A stretch of 64,000 bases of DNA from Boseongicola sp. (GTDB taxonomy: Bacteria > Pseudomonadota > Alphaproteobacteria > Rhodobacterales > Rhodobacteraceae): contig CP046179.1 in NCBI GenBank assembly GCA_014075275.1, positions 173,501 to 237,500 on the forward strand, given 5' to 3'. Shown piece by piece: positions 1 through 8,594 of this stretch (position 1 is the first letter of the stretch; each line of letters starts with the position of its first letter). The notes under the pieces were generated by a model that saw only the letters and a list, made by a program, of their open reading frames with translations, did not search any database and was not told the DNA's origin. Position numbers and translations under genes: made by a program.

Positions 1-137
1 CGCGGCGGAGCGACCGCCACTTCGGCGTCTACCATAAGACGAGCCATAAAGTCGGTTCCCAAGTCCGGCGAATTCGAGCGTGCGGCGCCGAACATGGCGT
101 CCAGCGCGTCGTCGTCCCTTTGGTGTTTCTCAGTCAT
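1..137 (-). CDS. Anti-sigma-factor-like protein, N-terminal part only (cut by window edge)
   Basis: The first 45 residues of an open frame are visible and run off the left edge. The start overlaps the stop of the upstream ECF sigma gene by 8 bases, so the two are very probably translationally coupled. The visible part is short and acidic and contains the stretch LDAMFGAARSNSPDLGTDFM. It resembles the cytosolic N-termini of short anti-sigma proteins found next to ECF sigma genes in Rhodobacteraceae. Position and coupling suggest it restrains the sigma factor, but the membrane or sensor part lies outside the window, so this is inference. Confidence 0.55.
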   Translation of the reverse strand, partial: MTEKHQRDDDALDAMFGAARSNSPDLGTDFMARLMVDAEVAVAPP

Positions 138-729
138 CTTCGTACCCCAGTTCATCGCGTCTGCCCTTCAGGGCCGCTGCGAGAGTGCGTTTTCCACGCG
201 CGGTCAGACTTTCAACGGCTTCAACGCTTATGTCCATGATCTCGGCGATCTCCGGATTGGTAAGCTCTTCGATGTGGCGCAAAACCACGGCCTGTCGTTG
301 CCGGTCGGGCAAAGTTAGCAGGGCTGTGTTCAGTGCATCGTTTCTGGCTGTTTCGGTCATGCGCGCCACCGCTGATTTCAGATCGGCCTCGGGTTCGGCG
401 ATGGCATCCAGATCGACCGATGGGCGACGGGCGCGCAGCCGGTCTGTGCAGTGGTTGGCCAGAACCCGGTAGCACCAGGTCGACACTTTTGCTTCGTCTT
501 GTCGCCAGTCCGGTGCGATTTTCCATAATTTCAGTAGTGTTTCCTGAACTGCGTCTTCGGCCTCGGCCCGATCGCCGAGAAGTCGCCATGCCTGATTGAA
601 CAGGCGCGGGGCCAATCGGGACACCAAAAGGCGCGCCGCACTTGCGTCGCCATTGCCGACCGCCACCAGCAATACCTGATCGCTGATGCTGTCGTCGGCG
701 GATGGAATGGCTTCCTGCAACATGGACAC
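130..729 (-). CDS. ECF-type RNA polymerase sigma factor
   Basis: This 199-residue protein has the two-domain plan of group IV sigma factors. Region 2 lies at about residues 38-105, with the core-binding stretch GDRAEAEDAVQETLLKLW. Region 4 lies at about 135-190, with LPDRQRQAVVLRHIEELTNP followed by a helix-turn-helix. It directs core polymerase to stress-type promoters. It overlaps an anti-sigma-like gene downstream and lies 51 bases downstream of an EF-hand protein gene on the same strand, so the three probably form one regulated unit. The signal it answers cannot be read from the sequence. Confidence 0.9.
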   Translation of the reverse strand: MSMLQEAIPSADDSISDQVLLVAVGNGDASAARLLVSRLAPRLFNQAWRLLGDRAEAEDAVQETLLKLWKIAPDWRQDEAKVSTWCYRVLANHCTDRLRARRPSVDLDAIAEPEADLKSAVARMTETARNDALNTALLTLPDRQRQAVVLRHIEELTNPEIAEIMDISVEAVESLTARGKRTLAAALKGRRDELGYEDD

Positions 730-780
730 AGAACGGAAGTAACGCCGGAGTGCTACGGGAGCAATCCGGCGCAGCTCCGA

Positions 781-1263
781 TCATTCGGTTCTTGATCCTT
801 TACGCTTGCCTTTTTTGCCGCGATGTTCGGCCATGCGTTCCTGCATGACTTCGAATTCTTCAGCGTTGATGCCACCTGAGTCGTCGGTATCGGCACGGCT
901 TATCATGCGTTCGCCGAAGCCACCGCGGCCGCGATTTTCCAGCACATCACGCGACAGGAACCCATCGTCGTCTGCATCAAGCCGCGAGAACATTTTGGTT
1001 GCTCGCTCGTTGCCTTTGGCTTCAGCATGGGCAAGGAATTCCGCCTCGGACACCTGTCCGTCGCTGTCAGTGTCGATTTCGGCAAAACGCTGAGCTTTCA
1101 GCGCGTCCAGATCTGCCATGTCGATTTCGCCGCTGCCATCAACGTCGAGAGTTTCGAAGCTGACCGGTTCGTGGTCGAAACCACGTTCTTTGGCGTTTGC
1201 TACGCCAAATCCTGCGCCGATGATGACGGCTGCAATAACTATTCTAGCTGTAGTGTGATCCAC
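781..1263 (-). CDS. Secreted EF-hand calcium-binding protein
   Basis: This 160-residue protein has an N-terminal hydrophobic segment ending near VANAKE, which looks like a signal peptide. Four EF-hand loops of the DxDxDG type lie at about residues 40-51, 64-75, 96-107 and 125-136, followed by a Lys/Arg-rich tail. The start is GTG with AGGAG about 8 bases upstream. It probably binds calcium in the periplasm. It precedes the ECF sigma gene on the same strand, an arrangement seen in related bacteria, and may belong to that stress or metal-sensing unit. The functional link is inferred from position. Confidence 0.85.
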   Translation of the reverse strand: MDHTTARIVIAAVIIGAGFGVANAKERGFDHEPVSFETLDVDGSGEIDMADLDALKAQRFAEIDTDSDGQVSEAEFLAHAEAKGNERATKMFSRLDADDDGFLSRDVLENRGRGGFGERMISRADTDDSGGINAEEFEVMQERMAEHRGKKGKRKGSRTE

Positions 1264-1459
1264 GGTTAATTCTCCTGTATGAATGGGTCACTGTCTGTCG
1301 TTCCAGTAATTCAAACGGGAGGCTGTGAAGTTTCCGTCGCGGTTTCCGAAAAAAGTTTTCCGGGGAATGCGACGCGACATCCCGCCGCAAGGACGTTTCG
1401 TTGCATTTTAACTGGCTCGGCTTAGGTCCATGGTGTCGGCAGTTAACGAGGCGACCAAA

Positions 1460-1879
1460 ATGTTCCATGAACAAATCACAGATGAAAATGAACACCGGCA
1501 CGATGCTGAAGATCGTGACGTGCGCGGCTCGATGCTGCGCGGGTGGCGGCGCAAATGTCCACGCTGTGGCAAGGGCCCTTTGATGAAGGGATACTTGGCT
1601 GTGCGCGATACCTGCCCTGTTTGTGATCAAAAACTCTCGGTTCATCGAGCGGACGATGGTCCTGCCTATCTGACAATTCTGATTGTCGGGCATATCATGG
1701 CACCATCGATTATCTGGGCGTTCACTGAATTTCGGCCCGACCCGTTGGTTTTGGCGACGACTTTCACTGTCGGATGTGTCGGACTTTCGCTATACCTTTT
1801 GCCAAGGCTGAAGGGGGCGATTGTCGGGTTGCAATGGGCGAAAAGACTTCACGGATTTGGGGCCGCCAAAGCGGCGTGA
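1460..1879 (+). CDS. DUF983 family membrane protein
   Basis: The protein has about 139 residues, with a zinc-ribbon-like CPRCGKGPL at about residue 33 and CPVC at about residue 52, followed by two hydrophobic segments. This is the layout of DUF983 proteins, which are common in alphaproteobacteria, sometimes near cytochrome oxidase genes, and have no settled function. I chose ATG 1460 because GAGG lies 7 bases before it; an in-frame ATG at 1430 would add ten residues. The Nudix gene follows after 4 bases on the same strand, so the two are likely co-transcribed. Confidence 0.8.
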   Translation: MFHEQITDENEHRHDAEDRDVRGSMLRGWRRKCPRCGKGPLMKGYLAVRDTCPVCDQKLSVHRADDGPAYLTILIVGHIMAPSIIWAFTEFRPDPLVLATTFTVGCVGLSLYLLPRLKGAIVGLQWAKRLHGFGAAKAA

Positions 1880-1883
1880 AACC

Positions 1884-2552
1884 ATGAGCGACGCGGAACC
1901 TATCCGCGACGCGGCAACAATAATCGTTGTTCGTAATGCCGACGAAGCGCCATCGGTATTGATGGGGCAGCGTGGCAAAACTGCTGTTTTCATGCCTGAC
2001 AAGTTTGTGTTTCCAGGTGGTCGCGTGGACGCCGAGGATGGAGACATTGACTTGACCGGTGAGCTGAAAGAGCCATGTTTGCAGAGGCTTGCACAAAGTA
2101 ATGCGTCGGTAACGCCTCATACTTTGGCCGTTGCGGCGATACGGGAACTTTGGGAGGAGACCGGATTTGTCATGGGGCGGCAAAGCGTTTGGCGCGATCC
2201 ACCGTCGGATTGGTCAGGATTTGCCGAAATGGGGTTTCGGCCGGATGCCAGCCAATTGAAGTTCTTCTTTCGGGCGCTGACTCCACCGGGACGGCCACGC
2301 CGCTTTGATGCGCGGTTTTTTGTGGCGTCAGAGAACGCACTGGCAAATGGAGGTGGTGATATCGTGCCTCCGACTGATGAACTTTCGCATCTACAATGGG
2401 TGCCCTTGTCAGAAGTGAGGCAATTAAATCTGGCATTTATTACGCAGTTGGTGCTGGCAGAGTTGCAGAAACATCTGCCATCGCTGGAAGCGCCCAAGGG
2501 AGTTCCGTTTGTGCGGAATGATGCGTTGGACAGCAAAGTGATCTGGCTTTGA
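1884..2552 (+). CDS. Nudix hydrolase, NUDT19-like
   Basis: This 222-residue protein contains FVFPGGRVDAEDG at about residues 41-53 and, after an insertion, AAIRELWEETGF at 84-95. Together these make a split Nudix box that keeps the REUxEExGU metal-binding core. The long insert between the Gly-Gly and the helix is typical of the NUDT7/NUDT19 branch, whose members often cleave CoA derivatives or nucleoside diphosphates, though the substrate here is unknown. It probably sits in an operon with DUF983. Its stop codon abuts the stop of the convergent EamA gene, with no bases between them. Confidence 0.85.
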   Translation: MSDAEPIRDAATIIVVRNADEAPSVLMGQRGKTAVFMPDKFVFPGGRVDAEDGDIDLTGELKEPCLQRLAQSNASVTPHTLAVAAIRELWEETGFVMGRQSVWRDPPSDWSGFAEMGFRPDASQLKFFFRALTPPGRPRRFDARFFVASENALANGGGDIVPPTDELSHLQWVPLSEVRQLNLAFITQLVLAELQKHLPSLEAPKGVPFVRNDALDSKVIWL

Positions 2553-3440
2553 TCAGCCGATGACGGCAACCGCGATGACCGAGGCGGTGATAACTCCCAT
2601 GCCAAGTAGTTCGCGGGCTGAGGGGCGCTCGCGGAAAAACAACACACCCGCAATCAGCGAGAATATCAACTCGATCTGGCCAACAGCGAATACATAAGCT
2701 GCATTCTGAAGGGAAAACGCGGCGAACCAACACCAGCTTCCGATCAGAGATGTGACACCTACCAGAAGGCCGGTGCGCCAAGTTGCCAATGTGGCCGCGA
2801 TCTGGCCCATCTCGCGACGCCAGAGCCAGAAGCCAAGGGCGATGGTTTGAGACGTGGTGACCAATGCCAGTGTGATGCCCGAAACGAGGAACGTATCGTC
2901 GGACAAAACAGCCAAAGTCGCGCCGCGATAACCCACTGCTGATAAAGCGAAAAACACACCTGACGCCAGTCCAAGAGCTACGCCGCGATTGAATATGCCG
3001 CCGCCTTCCGGGGGATTGGATAACAGCAGGACGCCGACGAACCCCAGTGCGATGAATGCTGCTCCAACTGGTGAAATATGGTCGCCAAGGATGACCAGCC
3101 CGGCGAGTGCGGTGAGCATCACCTCGGTTTTCTTGAATGTTATTCCAACGGCAAACGCGCGCTGTTTGAACAGGCTGACGGTACAGACTGTGGCGAGGAT
3201 TTGTGCAAGGCCGCCACCCAGTGCGTAAGGCCAGAATTGCGGTTCAAATGAGGGCAGAGACGCCGGGGTCACGGCGACGTATGTGGTAACGACAGCGGCA
3301 ATTACCGGCGCCGACCAAAGGAAGCGCGCCCATGTCGCTGCCGCCGGGCTTAGGGTTGCCCCGGCCAACACTTTTTGCAGAGCGAAACGTGCGGTTTGTG
3401 CCAAAGCGGCGCAAATTGAAAGGATGACCCAAAGTTCCAT
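2553..3440 (-). CDS. EamA/DMT-family transporter
   Basis: This 295-residue, highly hydrophobic protein has about ten predicted membrane spans arranged as two five-span halves, typical of the EamA drug/metabolite transporter superfamily. The second half ends with the usual LIAGVLFFRERPSARELLGM pattern. It is an inner-membrane permease, probably an exporter, with unknown substrate. The ATG start lies 39 bases after the desaturase stop on the same strand, so co-transcription with the desaturase is possible. Confidence 0.85.
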   Translation of the reverse strand: MELWVILSICAALAQTARFALQKVLAGATLSPAAATWARFLWSAPVIAAVVTTYVAVTPASLPSFEPQFWPYALGGGLAQILATVCTVSLFKQRAFAVGITFKKTEVMLTALAGLVILGDHISPVGAAFIALGFVGVLLLSNPPEGGGIFNRGVALGLASGVFFALSAVGYRGATLAVLSDDTFLVSGITLALVTTSQTIALGFWLWRREMGQIAATLATWRTGLLVGVTSLIGSWCWFAAFSLQNAAYVFAVGQIELIFSLIAGVLFFRERPSARELLGMGVITASVIAVAVIG

Positions 3441-3479
3441 GGCCGCACAATCTGCCGAACTGCATGGAAGGGGAAGCGG

Positions 3480-4376
3480 TTAATTGCGCCGCCAAAGCGG
3501 ATGCGGAACAGCGTCTTTGCGGAAAAAGAAGTAACGCCTAAAAACCTCGCCGTAAGATTTGTAGAAGTAACCTTCGTTCTGGCGCAGATAGTGATCGGCA
3601 TTTTCCCGATAAAGACCGGGCAATTGATACCAGGGAACGCGAGGATGGTTATGGTGCACCGAATGAAAGTTATTGTTTAAAAACAGTAAGGCGAGGGGGC
3701 CTTTGTCATCAATGATAACTGTACGAGCGCGGGATTTCTCGTGGGCCTGATGTTCCAGAAATGTGCGGATGCGCAACAACGACAGACTGCCGTATGCGGC
3801 TATCATATAGGCCCAGAGCGGCATCGAAGAATAGCTGACCCAGATCATCACCAGAGACATCGCCGGGATGTGCCAAAGCCAACCGCGCAATACGCCAGGG
3901 TCTTTTTTGGCGAGGCGGATTTCGCAGATGATAAAGAAGATGGTTCCAATGATCGGGCCCAAGATCAAGCGACCCGCCAGCGAGTTGTTGATATTCAGGA
4001 CCGCCCGACAGAACGGCGACAGCTTTTCCCAGTCACCTGCATCGACAAAATTGGTTTCGGGGTCGTCGTAAGGGTCGGTTAGGTTGCTGTCTTTGTGGTG
4101 GGCCAGATGGGTGTCGTGAAACCGAAAGTAGGGGACGAGCAACGACAGGCCGGGGAATACCAGTGCGTTGTTCAGACGCTGATTGCGAAACGGGTGACCG
4201 TGGATGACTTCGTGTTGCAGTGAGGAATGCTGTGCGATTGCGATCGCCGCGACGGCTATTGCGAGTGGTAGCGACCAGGCTGCAAGCCAAGTGGTTGCCC
4301 AAGCCCAAACCAAATAAGTCGCACCAAGCAGGGCAAGCGTCGGCCATTCAAAGGCTGTTTCAGATTCGGTTTTCAT
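3480..4376 (-). CDS. Fatty acid desaturase
   Basis: This 298-residue membrane protein carries the three histidine boxes of membrane di-iron desaturases: HEVIHGH at about 55-61, HDTHLAHH at 87-94 and HSVHHNHP at about 238-245. These bind the di-iron centre that introduces double bonds, or hydroxylates, in fatty acyl chains or related lipids. Four or more hydrophobic segments separate the boxes as expected. A divergent XRE regulator lies about 110 bases away with a palindrome between them, suggesting local control of membrane lipid composition. Related carotenoid-modifying enzymes share the boxes, so the exact substrate is uncertain. Confidence 0.85.
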   Translation of the reverse strand: MKTESETAFEWPTLALLGATYLVWAWATTWLAAWSLPLAIAVAAIAIAQHSSLQHEVIHGHPFRNQRLNNALVFPGLSLLVPYFRFHDTHLAHHKDSNLTDPYDDPETNFVDAGDWEKLSPFCRAVLNINNSLAGRLILGPIIGTIFFIICEIRLAKKDPGVLRGWLWHIPAMSLVMIWVSYSSMPLWAYMIAAYGSLSLLRIRTFLEHQAHEKSRARTVIIDDKGPLALLFLNNNFHSVHHNHPRVPWYQLPGLYRENADHYLRQNEGYFYKSYGEVFRRYFFFRKDAVPHPLWRRN

Positions 4377-4444
4377 TTTGCCCGGATAAGTAGTTCTTCC
4401 AGGTAGTATGACACTTGCGTGATGTATTCGGTATTTGGTATGTG

Positions 4445-4470
4445 ATCAACATAAACTCAACATTGTTGAT
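4445..4470. promoter_or_regulatory. Inverted repeats in the desaturase/XRE intergenic region, probable operator
   Basis: Two overlapping symmetries are visible. ATCAACA at 4445-4451 is mirrored by TGTTGAT at 4464-4470, and TCAACA-T-TGTTGA spans 4457-4469. They lie just upstream of the XRE regulator and between it and the divergent desaturase. This is the expected position for an autoregulatory operator. Binding by the neighbouring regulator is inferred. Confidence 0.5.
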
Positions 4471-4490
4471 TTTAATCACGGAGTGTGATT

Positions 4491-5339
4491 TTGGACAAAC
4501 GAGATCGATCAATTTTGTTTACGTACCGACTGAACGAGGCAATGCGTGACCGGGATGTGAACCAAAGTGCCTTGGCGCGAACCGTTGGTATCGATCGCTC
4601 GACCATCTCGCAGCTTTTAGCAAAAAAGTCTGCACGACTTCCTAACGCTCAGGTCGTTGCCGAATGTGCGGCGGCGTTGGGGGTTTCGGCAGACTGGTTG
4701 CTGGGACTGTCAGACAAACCAGAACCGGCGGCAGATCTGTTGGCGGAGGCCATGCAGGTTGCGGATGCTCCGCGGGCGATGGTGGATGAACAGATATTCG
4801 CCTGGCATCAGGAGGCAGCGGGCTACAAAATCCGGCACGTTCCGGCGACATTGCCGGATATGCTGAAAACACCGGACATGTTGCGGTGGGAGTTCGAACC
4901 GCATTTGGGGCGCACAACTGAGCAGGCAATAGGGGCCAGTCAGGATCGTCTGAATTGGATGCGGGATGCCATGTCAGACTACGAAATCGCCATGCCGTTG
5001 TATGAGGTTGAATCTTTGGCCAGTTCGACAGGTTACTACAAAGGTTTGCCCCGGCATGTGCGGAGCGCACAGATCGAGCACCTGCAATCATTGCACGACC
5101 AACTTTACCCATCGTTGCGGGTGTTTTTATACGACGCGAGGCGTCTCTGGTCGGTGCCGGTTACGATATTCGGACCTTTGGTGGCGACGCTCTATATCGG
5201 TCAACATTACATGGCATTTCGAGACCGCGAACGGGTTCAGGTGTTGACGCGACAATTTGATTGGCTGGTACGAGAGGCCGATGTTTCGGCGCGCGGTTGG
5301 CCCGATCACCTTCAGGCGATTTCGGCTTCTGGCGGCTGA
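4491..5339 (+). CDS. XRE-family transcriptional regulator with large C-terminal domain
   Basis: The N-terminal 70 residues form a Cro/CI-type helix-turn-helix (SALARTVGIDRSTISQLLAK), followed by a linker and a domain of about 190 residues of unknown ligand. I chose TTG 4491 because GGAG lies 7 bases before it; the in-frame GTG at 4485 is too close to that site. The protein then has 282 residues. It is divergent from the desaturase and probably regulates it and itself. The 3' end overlaps the convergent gene at 5312 by 28 bases. Confidence 0.8.
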   Translation: MDKRDRSILFTYRLNEAMRDRDVNQSALARTVGIDRSTISQLLAKKSARLPNAQVVAECAAALGVSADWLLGLSDKPEPAADLLAEAMQVADAPRAMVDEQIFAWHQEAAGYKIRHVPATLPDMLKTPDMLRWEFEPHLGRTTEQAIGASQDRLNWMRDAMSDYEIAMPLYEVESLASSTGYYKGLPRHVRSAQIEHLQSLHDQLYPSLRVFLYDARRLWSVPVTIFGPLVATLYIGQHYMAFRDRERVQVLTRQFDWLVREADVSARGWPDHLQAISASGG

Positions 5340-5821
5340 GTGTTGTCGTCGGCCGGATTGACCAGACTTTGAACCGCAGCCAATTCAGCAAGCACCTGCG
5401 TTGGCTGTTCGCGAGCGGTGGCGTGGGTCTTGTTTGAAACATCTGCCGTGAATCCGCCGCCGTCGGACTGATTGACACGCACAACGTGGTCAGGGCGCAG
5501 GGCACAGCCCTGAATTGCATCAATGTCGTGTTCGGCGATCAGAACTGCAATGACAGCATTCTTTGGTGCCTCGAACTGGGCGCGCTGGATGACTTTGCGC
5601 ATTAGCTCCAAACGTTCCGGCAGGCAGATGGCAACTATGTCGGCGTGGCTGACGGCGGACGAGATGGTTGGCTTAAGAGACTTACGATCAGCCATTTGGG
5701 CAGCGCCAAGGGCTGCTGGTTCAGGATCGAACCCGGACACAGACCAACCGGCGTCGCGAAATAGCTCGGCAATTGTGTGCCCGCGTTGGCCGAGGCCTAG
5801 AATGGCGGCCCTTCTAGTCAT
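5312..5821 (-). CDS. NAD(P)-binding Rossmann protein, dehydrogenase-like fragment family
   Basis: The 169-residue protein opens with AAILGLGQRGHTIAELF, a GxGxxG dinucleotide-binding fold, followed by beta-alpha-beta segments ending around VIAVLIAEHDIDAI. It is about as long as one Rossmann domain and lacks the C-terminal domain of full 3-hydroxyacid or prephenate dehydrogenases. The function is unknown; it may bind nucleotide without being a full enzyme. A strong GGAGG lies before ATG 5821. The start overlaps the stop of the lipocalin gene, so they are coupled. Confidence 0.65.
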   Translation of the reverse strand: MTRRAAILGLGQRGHTIAELFRDAGWSVSGFDPEPAALGAAQMADRKSLKPTISSAVSHADIVAICLPERLELMRKVIQRAQFEAPKNAVIAVLIAEHDIDAIQGCALRPDHVVRVNQSDGGGFTADVSNKTHATAREQPTQVLAELAAVQSLVNPADDNTQPPEAEIA

Positions 5822-6351
5822 GCGTCCTCCTGTCGGGTCATGCGCATCAGATCAGTGTCGAAACCGTTGAAATTCAAAACATCCAGCGAGGCTTTTAGCC
5901 GATCCTGCGGGATGTTCGGTGTGCGGTCGAGAATATAGGCGACGCTGCCGTCGGGTGTGCCCAAAACAGCGGTGCGATAGTCACCATCAACCCAAAGAAC
6001 CCAAATTTCCTTTAAGGTGCTTTCCCCGGCGGCACGCATGGTCAGGCGGCCGGGACCCGTTACGCGGGCGGGGCCAGAGGTGGCGATTGTGCCGATCTCA
6101 GTCTGGCAGGACACCGCCTGATTCAATGTGTTAGGCGTTTGGGCGGTGTAGGTCAGGATGGTGTTGCGGCAGGTGACGCCTGTGTTCAACGGAAAACTGG
6201 CAATCTGATACCAGGTTCCGGCAAAGCGAGATGTCTCGAAACTGGCGATGGACGAAATGGGTGCCGAAGCGTCGCGATTGCCGGTGTCTGCTGCGCAGGC
6301 CGCCAACAGAAGGCAACAGGATATGGTGCCTAGTCGCTTCACTGGATGCAT
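5818..6351 (-). CDS. Outer-membrane lipocalin (Blc-like lipoprotein)
   Basis: The protein has 177 residues. Its lipoprotein signal ends in LLLAAC at about residue 19, and the lipocalin GxW motif appears in RFAGTWYQIASFP. The remaining beta-barrel pattern ends in the usual C-terminal helix region. Bacterial lipocalins of this class bind lysophospholipids or fatty acids at the outer membrane. It lies in a tight cluster with the preceding small lipoprotein (13-base overlap) and the Rossmann-fold gene (4-base overlap), close to a fatty acid desaturase. Confidence 0.85.
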   Translation of the reverse strand: MHPVKRLGTISCCLLLAACAADTGNRDASAPISSIASFETSRFAGTWYQIASFPLNTGVTCRNTILTYTAQTPNTLNQAVSCQTEIGTIATSGPARVTGPGRLTMRAAGESTLKEIWVLWVDGDYRTAVLGTPDGSVAYILDRTPNIPQDRLKASLDVLNFNGFDTDLMRMTRQEDA

Positions 6352-6695
6352 ACGGTTGCGGGCAGACCGGCGCTGGACAGGGTTTCATGACAGCCCAGGA
6401 AGGGTTCGATTGGCGAGCAAGTGCGTGAGCGCGCCAGGCACATCCCCTGACAGTCGTTCGAGGTTCTGCATTGTTTGTTTGCATCGGACAGATCCCGGTA
6501 GCAGACGAACAACACGTCACCAGTGCGCGGGGCCCAGCGGCCACCTGTGCGTTCGCATAGGGTTTGTTCAGCAGCAACCAGTTCTGGGACCACAACGCCA
6601 TTTTCGGAGGCCGAGGCTTGGGGGCCATCTTCCTGGCAGGCTGCTACGGTCAGGGCCGTAAGCAGTATCATTAGACCGCGGCAAAGCGCAGACAT
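6339..6695 (-). CDS. Cysteine-rich small lipoprotein, unknown function
   Basis: The 118-residue protein has a lipoprotein signal ending ALTVAAC near residue 20. Its mature part contains eight further cysteines (for example TLCERTGGRW, NKQCRTSNDCQGMC and TVCIQ), suggesting disulfides in the periplasm. GGAGG lies before ATG 6695. The gene overlaps the lipocalin gene by 13 bases and heads the three-gene cluster. I do not recognise a named family. Confidence 0.7.
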   Translation of the reverse strand: MSALCRGLMILLTALTVAACQEDGPQASASENGVVVPELVAAEQTLCERTGGRWAPRTGDVLFVCYRDLSDANKQCRTSNDCQGMCLARSRTCSPIEPFLGCHETLSSAGLPATVCIQ

Positions 6696-6769
6696 GAGAT
6701 CCTCCGTCGATCCTCCCCCGTCCGAATGAGACTATGCGGTGGGGGAGGCAATGGGCAACCTTGGCCAGC

Positions 6770-7816
6770 CTAGTAAGGCATTGGATTTGCGCGGTGTGCC
6801 TTGGATACCTCATCCAACAGCTCTGACGACAGTTCGACGTCGACGCCTTTCAGGATGTGTTCCAGTTGGTCCGAGGTTGTTGCGCCGAATATCGGGATGG
6901 TGTGGAAGGGCCGTGTCAGGCACCACTGCAGCGACAGATGGGTCAGATCGACGCCATGTTTTTCAGCAATTCCGGCATAAACCTCGACCACGCCGTCAAC
7001 GCGAGGAGAGGCCCGTCCGCCCATTTGGGGGCCGATGGATTTACGCGACCCGTCGGGCACAGCGCCATTCCGGTATTTGCCCGTTAGAAAGCCGGTGGCC
7101 AGGGGCGAAAACGCGAGAAGGGTGATGTCTTCGTGATGCGCAAGCTCGGCCATGTCGGTGTCATAGGGGCGGCACAAAAGCGAGTATTCGTTCTGGATTG
7201 ATGCGACGCGGGGGCCGCCGACAACCTCGGCTGCGCGGAGCCATTGCATTGTGCCCCAAGCGCTGTCGTTGGACAGGCCGAAGGCGCGAATTTTGCCTTC
7301 TTGCACAAGCTCGTTCAAAACGGCCATGACGCCCGCCATGTTGTCGAGAACTTCTTGTGTTGGCGGCTGTTTGCGCGGATCGAAGTTCCAGTTCTGGCGG
7401 AACTGAAACGAGCCGCGGTTGGGCCAGTGGAACTGGTAAAGGTCGATGTAGTCGGTTTGAAGGCGTGCCAGCGAGCCGTTGACCGCATCACGGACCGTGT
7501 CGGCATGGATGCCGCGCCCGTCGCGCACAAAGCCACCGTTGTCACCGCTGTGTTTGGTTGCGATGACGACATCATCGCGGCGGCCGGATTTGGCGTTCCA
7601 GTTGCCGATAATGCGTTCGGTGTTGCCCACGGTTTCTTTCAGGACCGGGTTCACCGGATACATTTCAGCGGTGTCCATGAAGTCGATGCCGGCGTCGAGC
7701 GAGCGGTCGATCTGGTGGTGTGCATCCGCTTCGGGGGTTTGTGTGCCGAAGGTCATGGTGCCTAGGCAGTATTCGCTGACCTCGATGCCTGTGCGGCCGA
7801 GTGTTGTGCGCTTCAT
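6770..7816 (-). CDS. Aldo/keto reductase, Tas-like
   Basis: This 348-residue TIM-barrel oxidoreductase has the full AKR catalytic set: Asp48 and Tyr53 in DTAEMY, Lys88 in IATKHS and His130 in YQFHWPN. The NADPH-binding end contains IFGATTSDQLEHIL. Length and the QFHWPNRG motif fit the Tas/YeaE-like group, which reduces aldehydes or ketones. It appears to be monocistronic. Confidence 0.9.
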   Translation of the reverse strand: MKRTTLGRTGIEVSEYCLGTMTFGTQTPEADAHHQIDRSLDAGIDFMDTAEMYPVNPVLKETVGNTERIIGNWNAKSGRRDDVVIATKHSGDNGGFVRDGRGIHADTVRDAVNGSLARLQTDYIDLYQFHWPNRGSFQFRQNWNFDPRKQPPTQEVLDNMAGVMAVLNELVQEGKIRAFGLSNDSAWGTMQWLRAAEVVGGPRVASIQNEYSLLCRPYDTDMAELAHHEDITLLAFSPLATGFLTGKYRNGAVPDGSRKSIGPQMGGRASPRVDGVVEVYAGIAEKHGVDLTHLSLQWCLTRPFHTIPIFGATTSDQLEHILKGVDVELSSELLDEVSKAHRANPMPY

Positions 7817-7893
7817 GGAGGACGTCCTTTGTCTTTAATTGGCCCTAGGGATAACGGCCTTGCGGGGATTGGCAAGGTGTTCCGGGATATTGA

Positions 7894-7908
7894 GAACAAA
7901 AAACGAAT
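7894..7908. promoter_or_regulatory. Imperfect SOS (LexA) box
   Basis: GAAC at 7894-7897, seven bases, then GAAT at 7905-7908. This is one mismatch from the alphaproteobacterial LexA site GAAC-N7-GAAC. It sits 19 bases before the ATG of an ImuA-like gene, a location consistent with SOS control. A single degenerate site is weak evidence alone, but a perfect copy precedes imuB at 58537. Confidence 0.45.
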
Positions 7909-7926
7909 ATGCTAGGGTGACCTCCC

Positions 7927-8557
7927 ATGTCCAGTAAGACCGCTGCCCATCTTCTGAACCGCCACACACATCGCAATCGCGGTGGGTCTGCGCTTGAGTT
8001 TCTGGACGATTTGTCATTGGTGCGTTCGCGAGCGCATGAGCTTTGTGGTGGGGCGCGGCGAGTGTTGGCCTTTACGGTCGCGCAGGCGATGGAGGGGAAC
8101 GTTTTATGGATCCGGCCAAGCTGGATGCCGGGGCGGCTTAATCCCGAAGGTTTTATGCGGTTTATGGACCCGTCGCGGTTGATCATGGTGTCGCCGAAAC
8201 GACCCGAGGACCTGCTATGGACCGCTGAAGAGGCGTTGCGGGCGGGAATCATGCCGCTGGTGGTGGCGGATTTGCCGGGGCCGCCGGGTCTGACGGCGGT
8301 GCGGCGCTTGCATCTGGCGGCAGAGACCGGGGCCGAGATGGCTGGAAACGGCGCCGCTGGGGCTGTTGCTGACGCCCGGCGAGGGTGGTGCGCCGGGGGT
8401 TGAGAGCCGCTGGTCGTTGGTGCCGCAGCACCCTGATGCCAAGACCGAGCGTTGGAAGTTGGAGCGGCTGAGGGCGCGGACCGAACCAGTGAAAGAATGG
8501 CAGGTGTCGGGGACGCCCAAAGGCATGGCTTTGATGCCGTCTGACACTGCAACGTGA
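7927..8557 (+). pseudogene. ImuA-like (RecA-related SOS mutasome) gene, frameshifted
   Basis: The first frame reads convincingly to about 8338 (VRSRAHELCGGARR, PLVVADLPGPPGLTAVRR and LHLAAETGAE). The second frame then takes over with WLETAPLGLLLTPGEGGAPG and ends at 8557. Joining them at about 8338 gives a protein of about 210 residues resembling the ImuA-like proteins paired with ImuB and DnaE2 in alphaproteobacterial translesion synthesis. The disruption is one extra base or two missing bases in this copy. It could be a true inactivation or a sequencing error. The imuB gene is 50 kb away instead of adjacent. Confidence 0.6.
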
Positions 8558-8594
8558 TCGCCTGGCCGGGGCTGGACATGCTAGGCTTCCAAAC

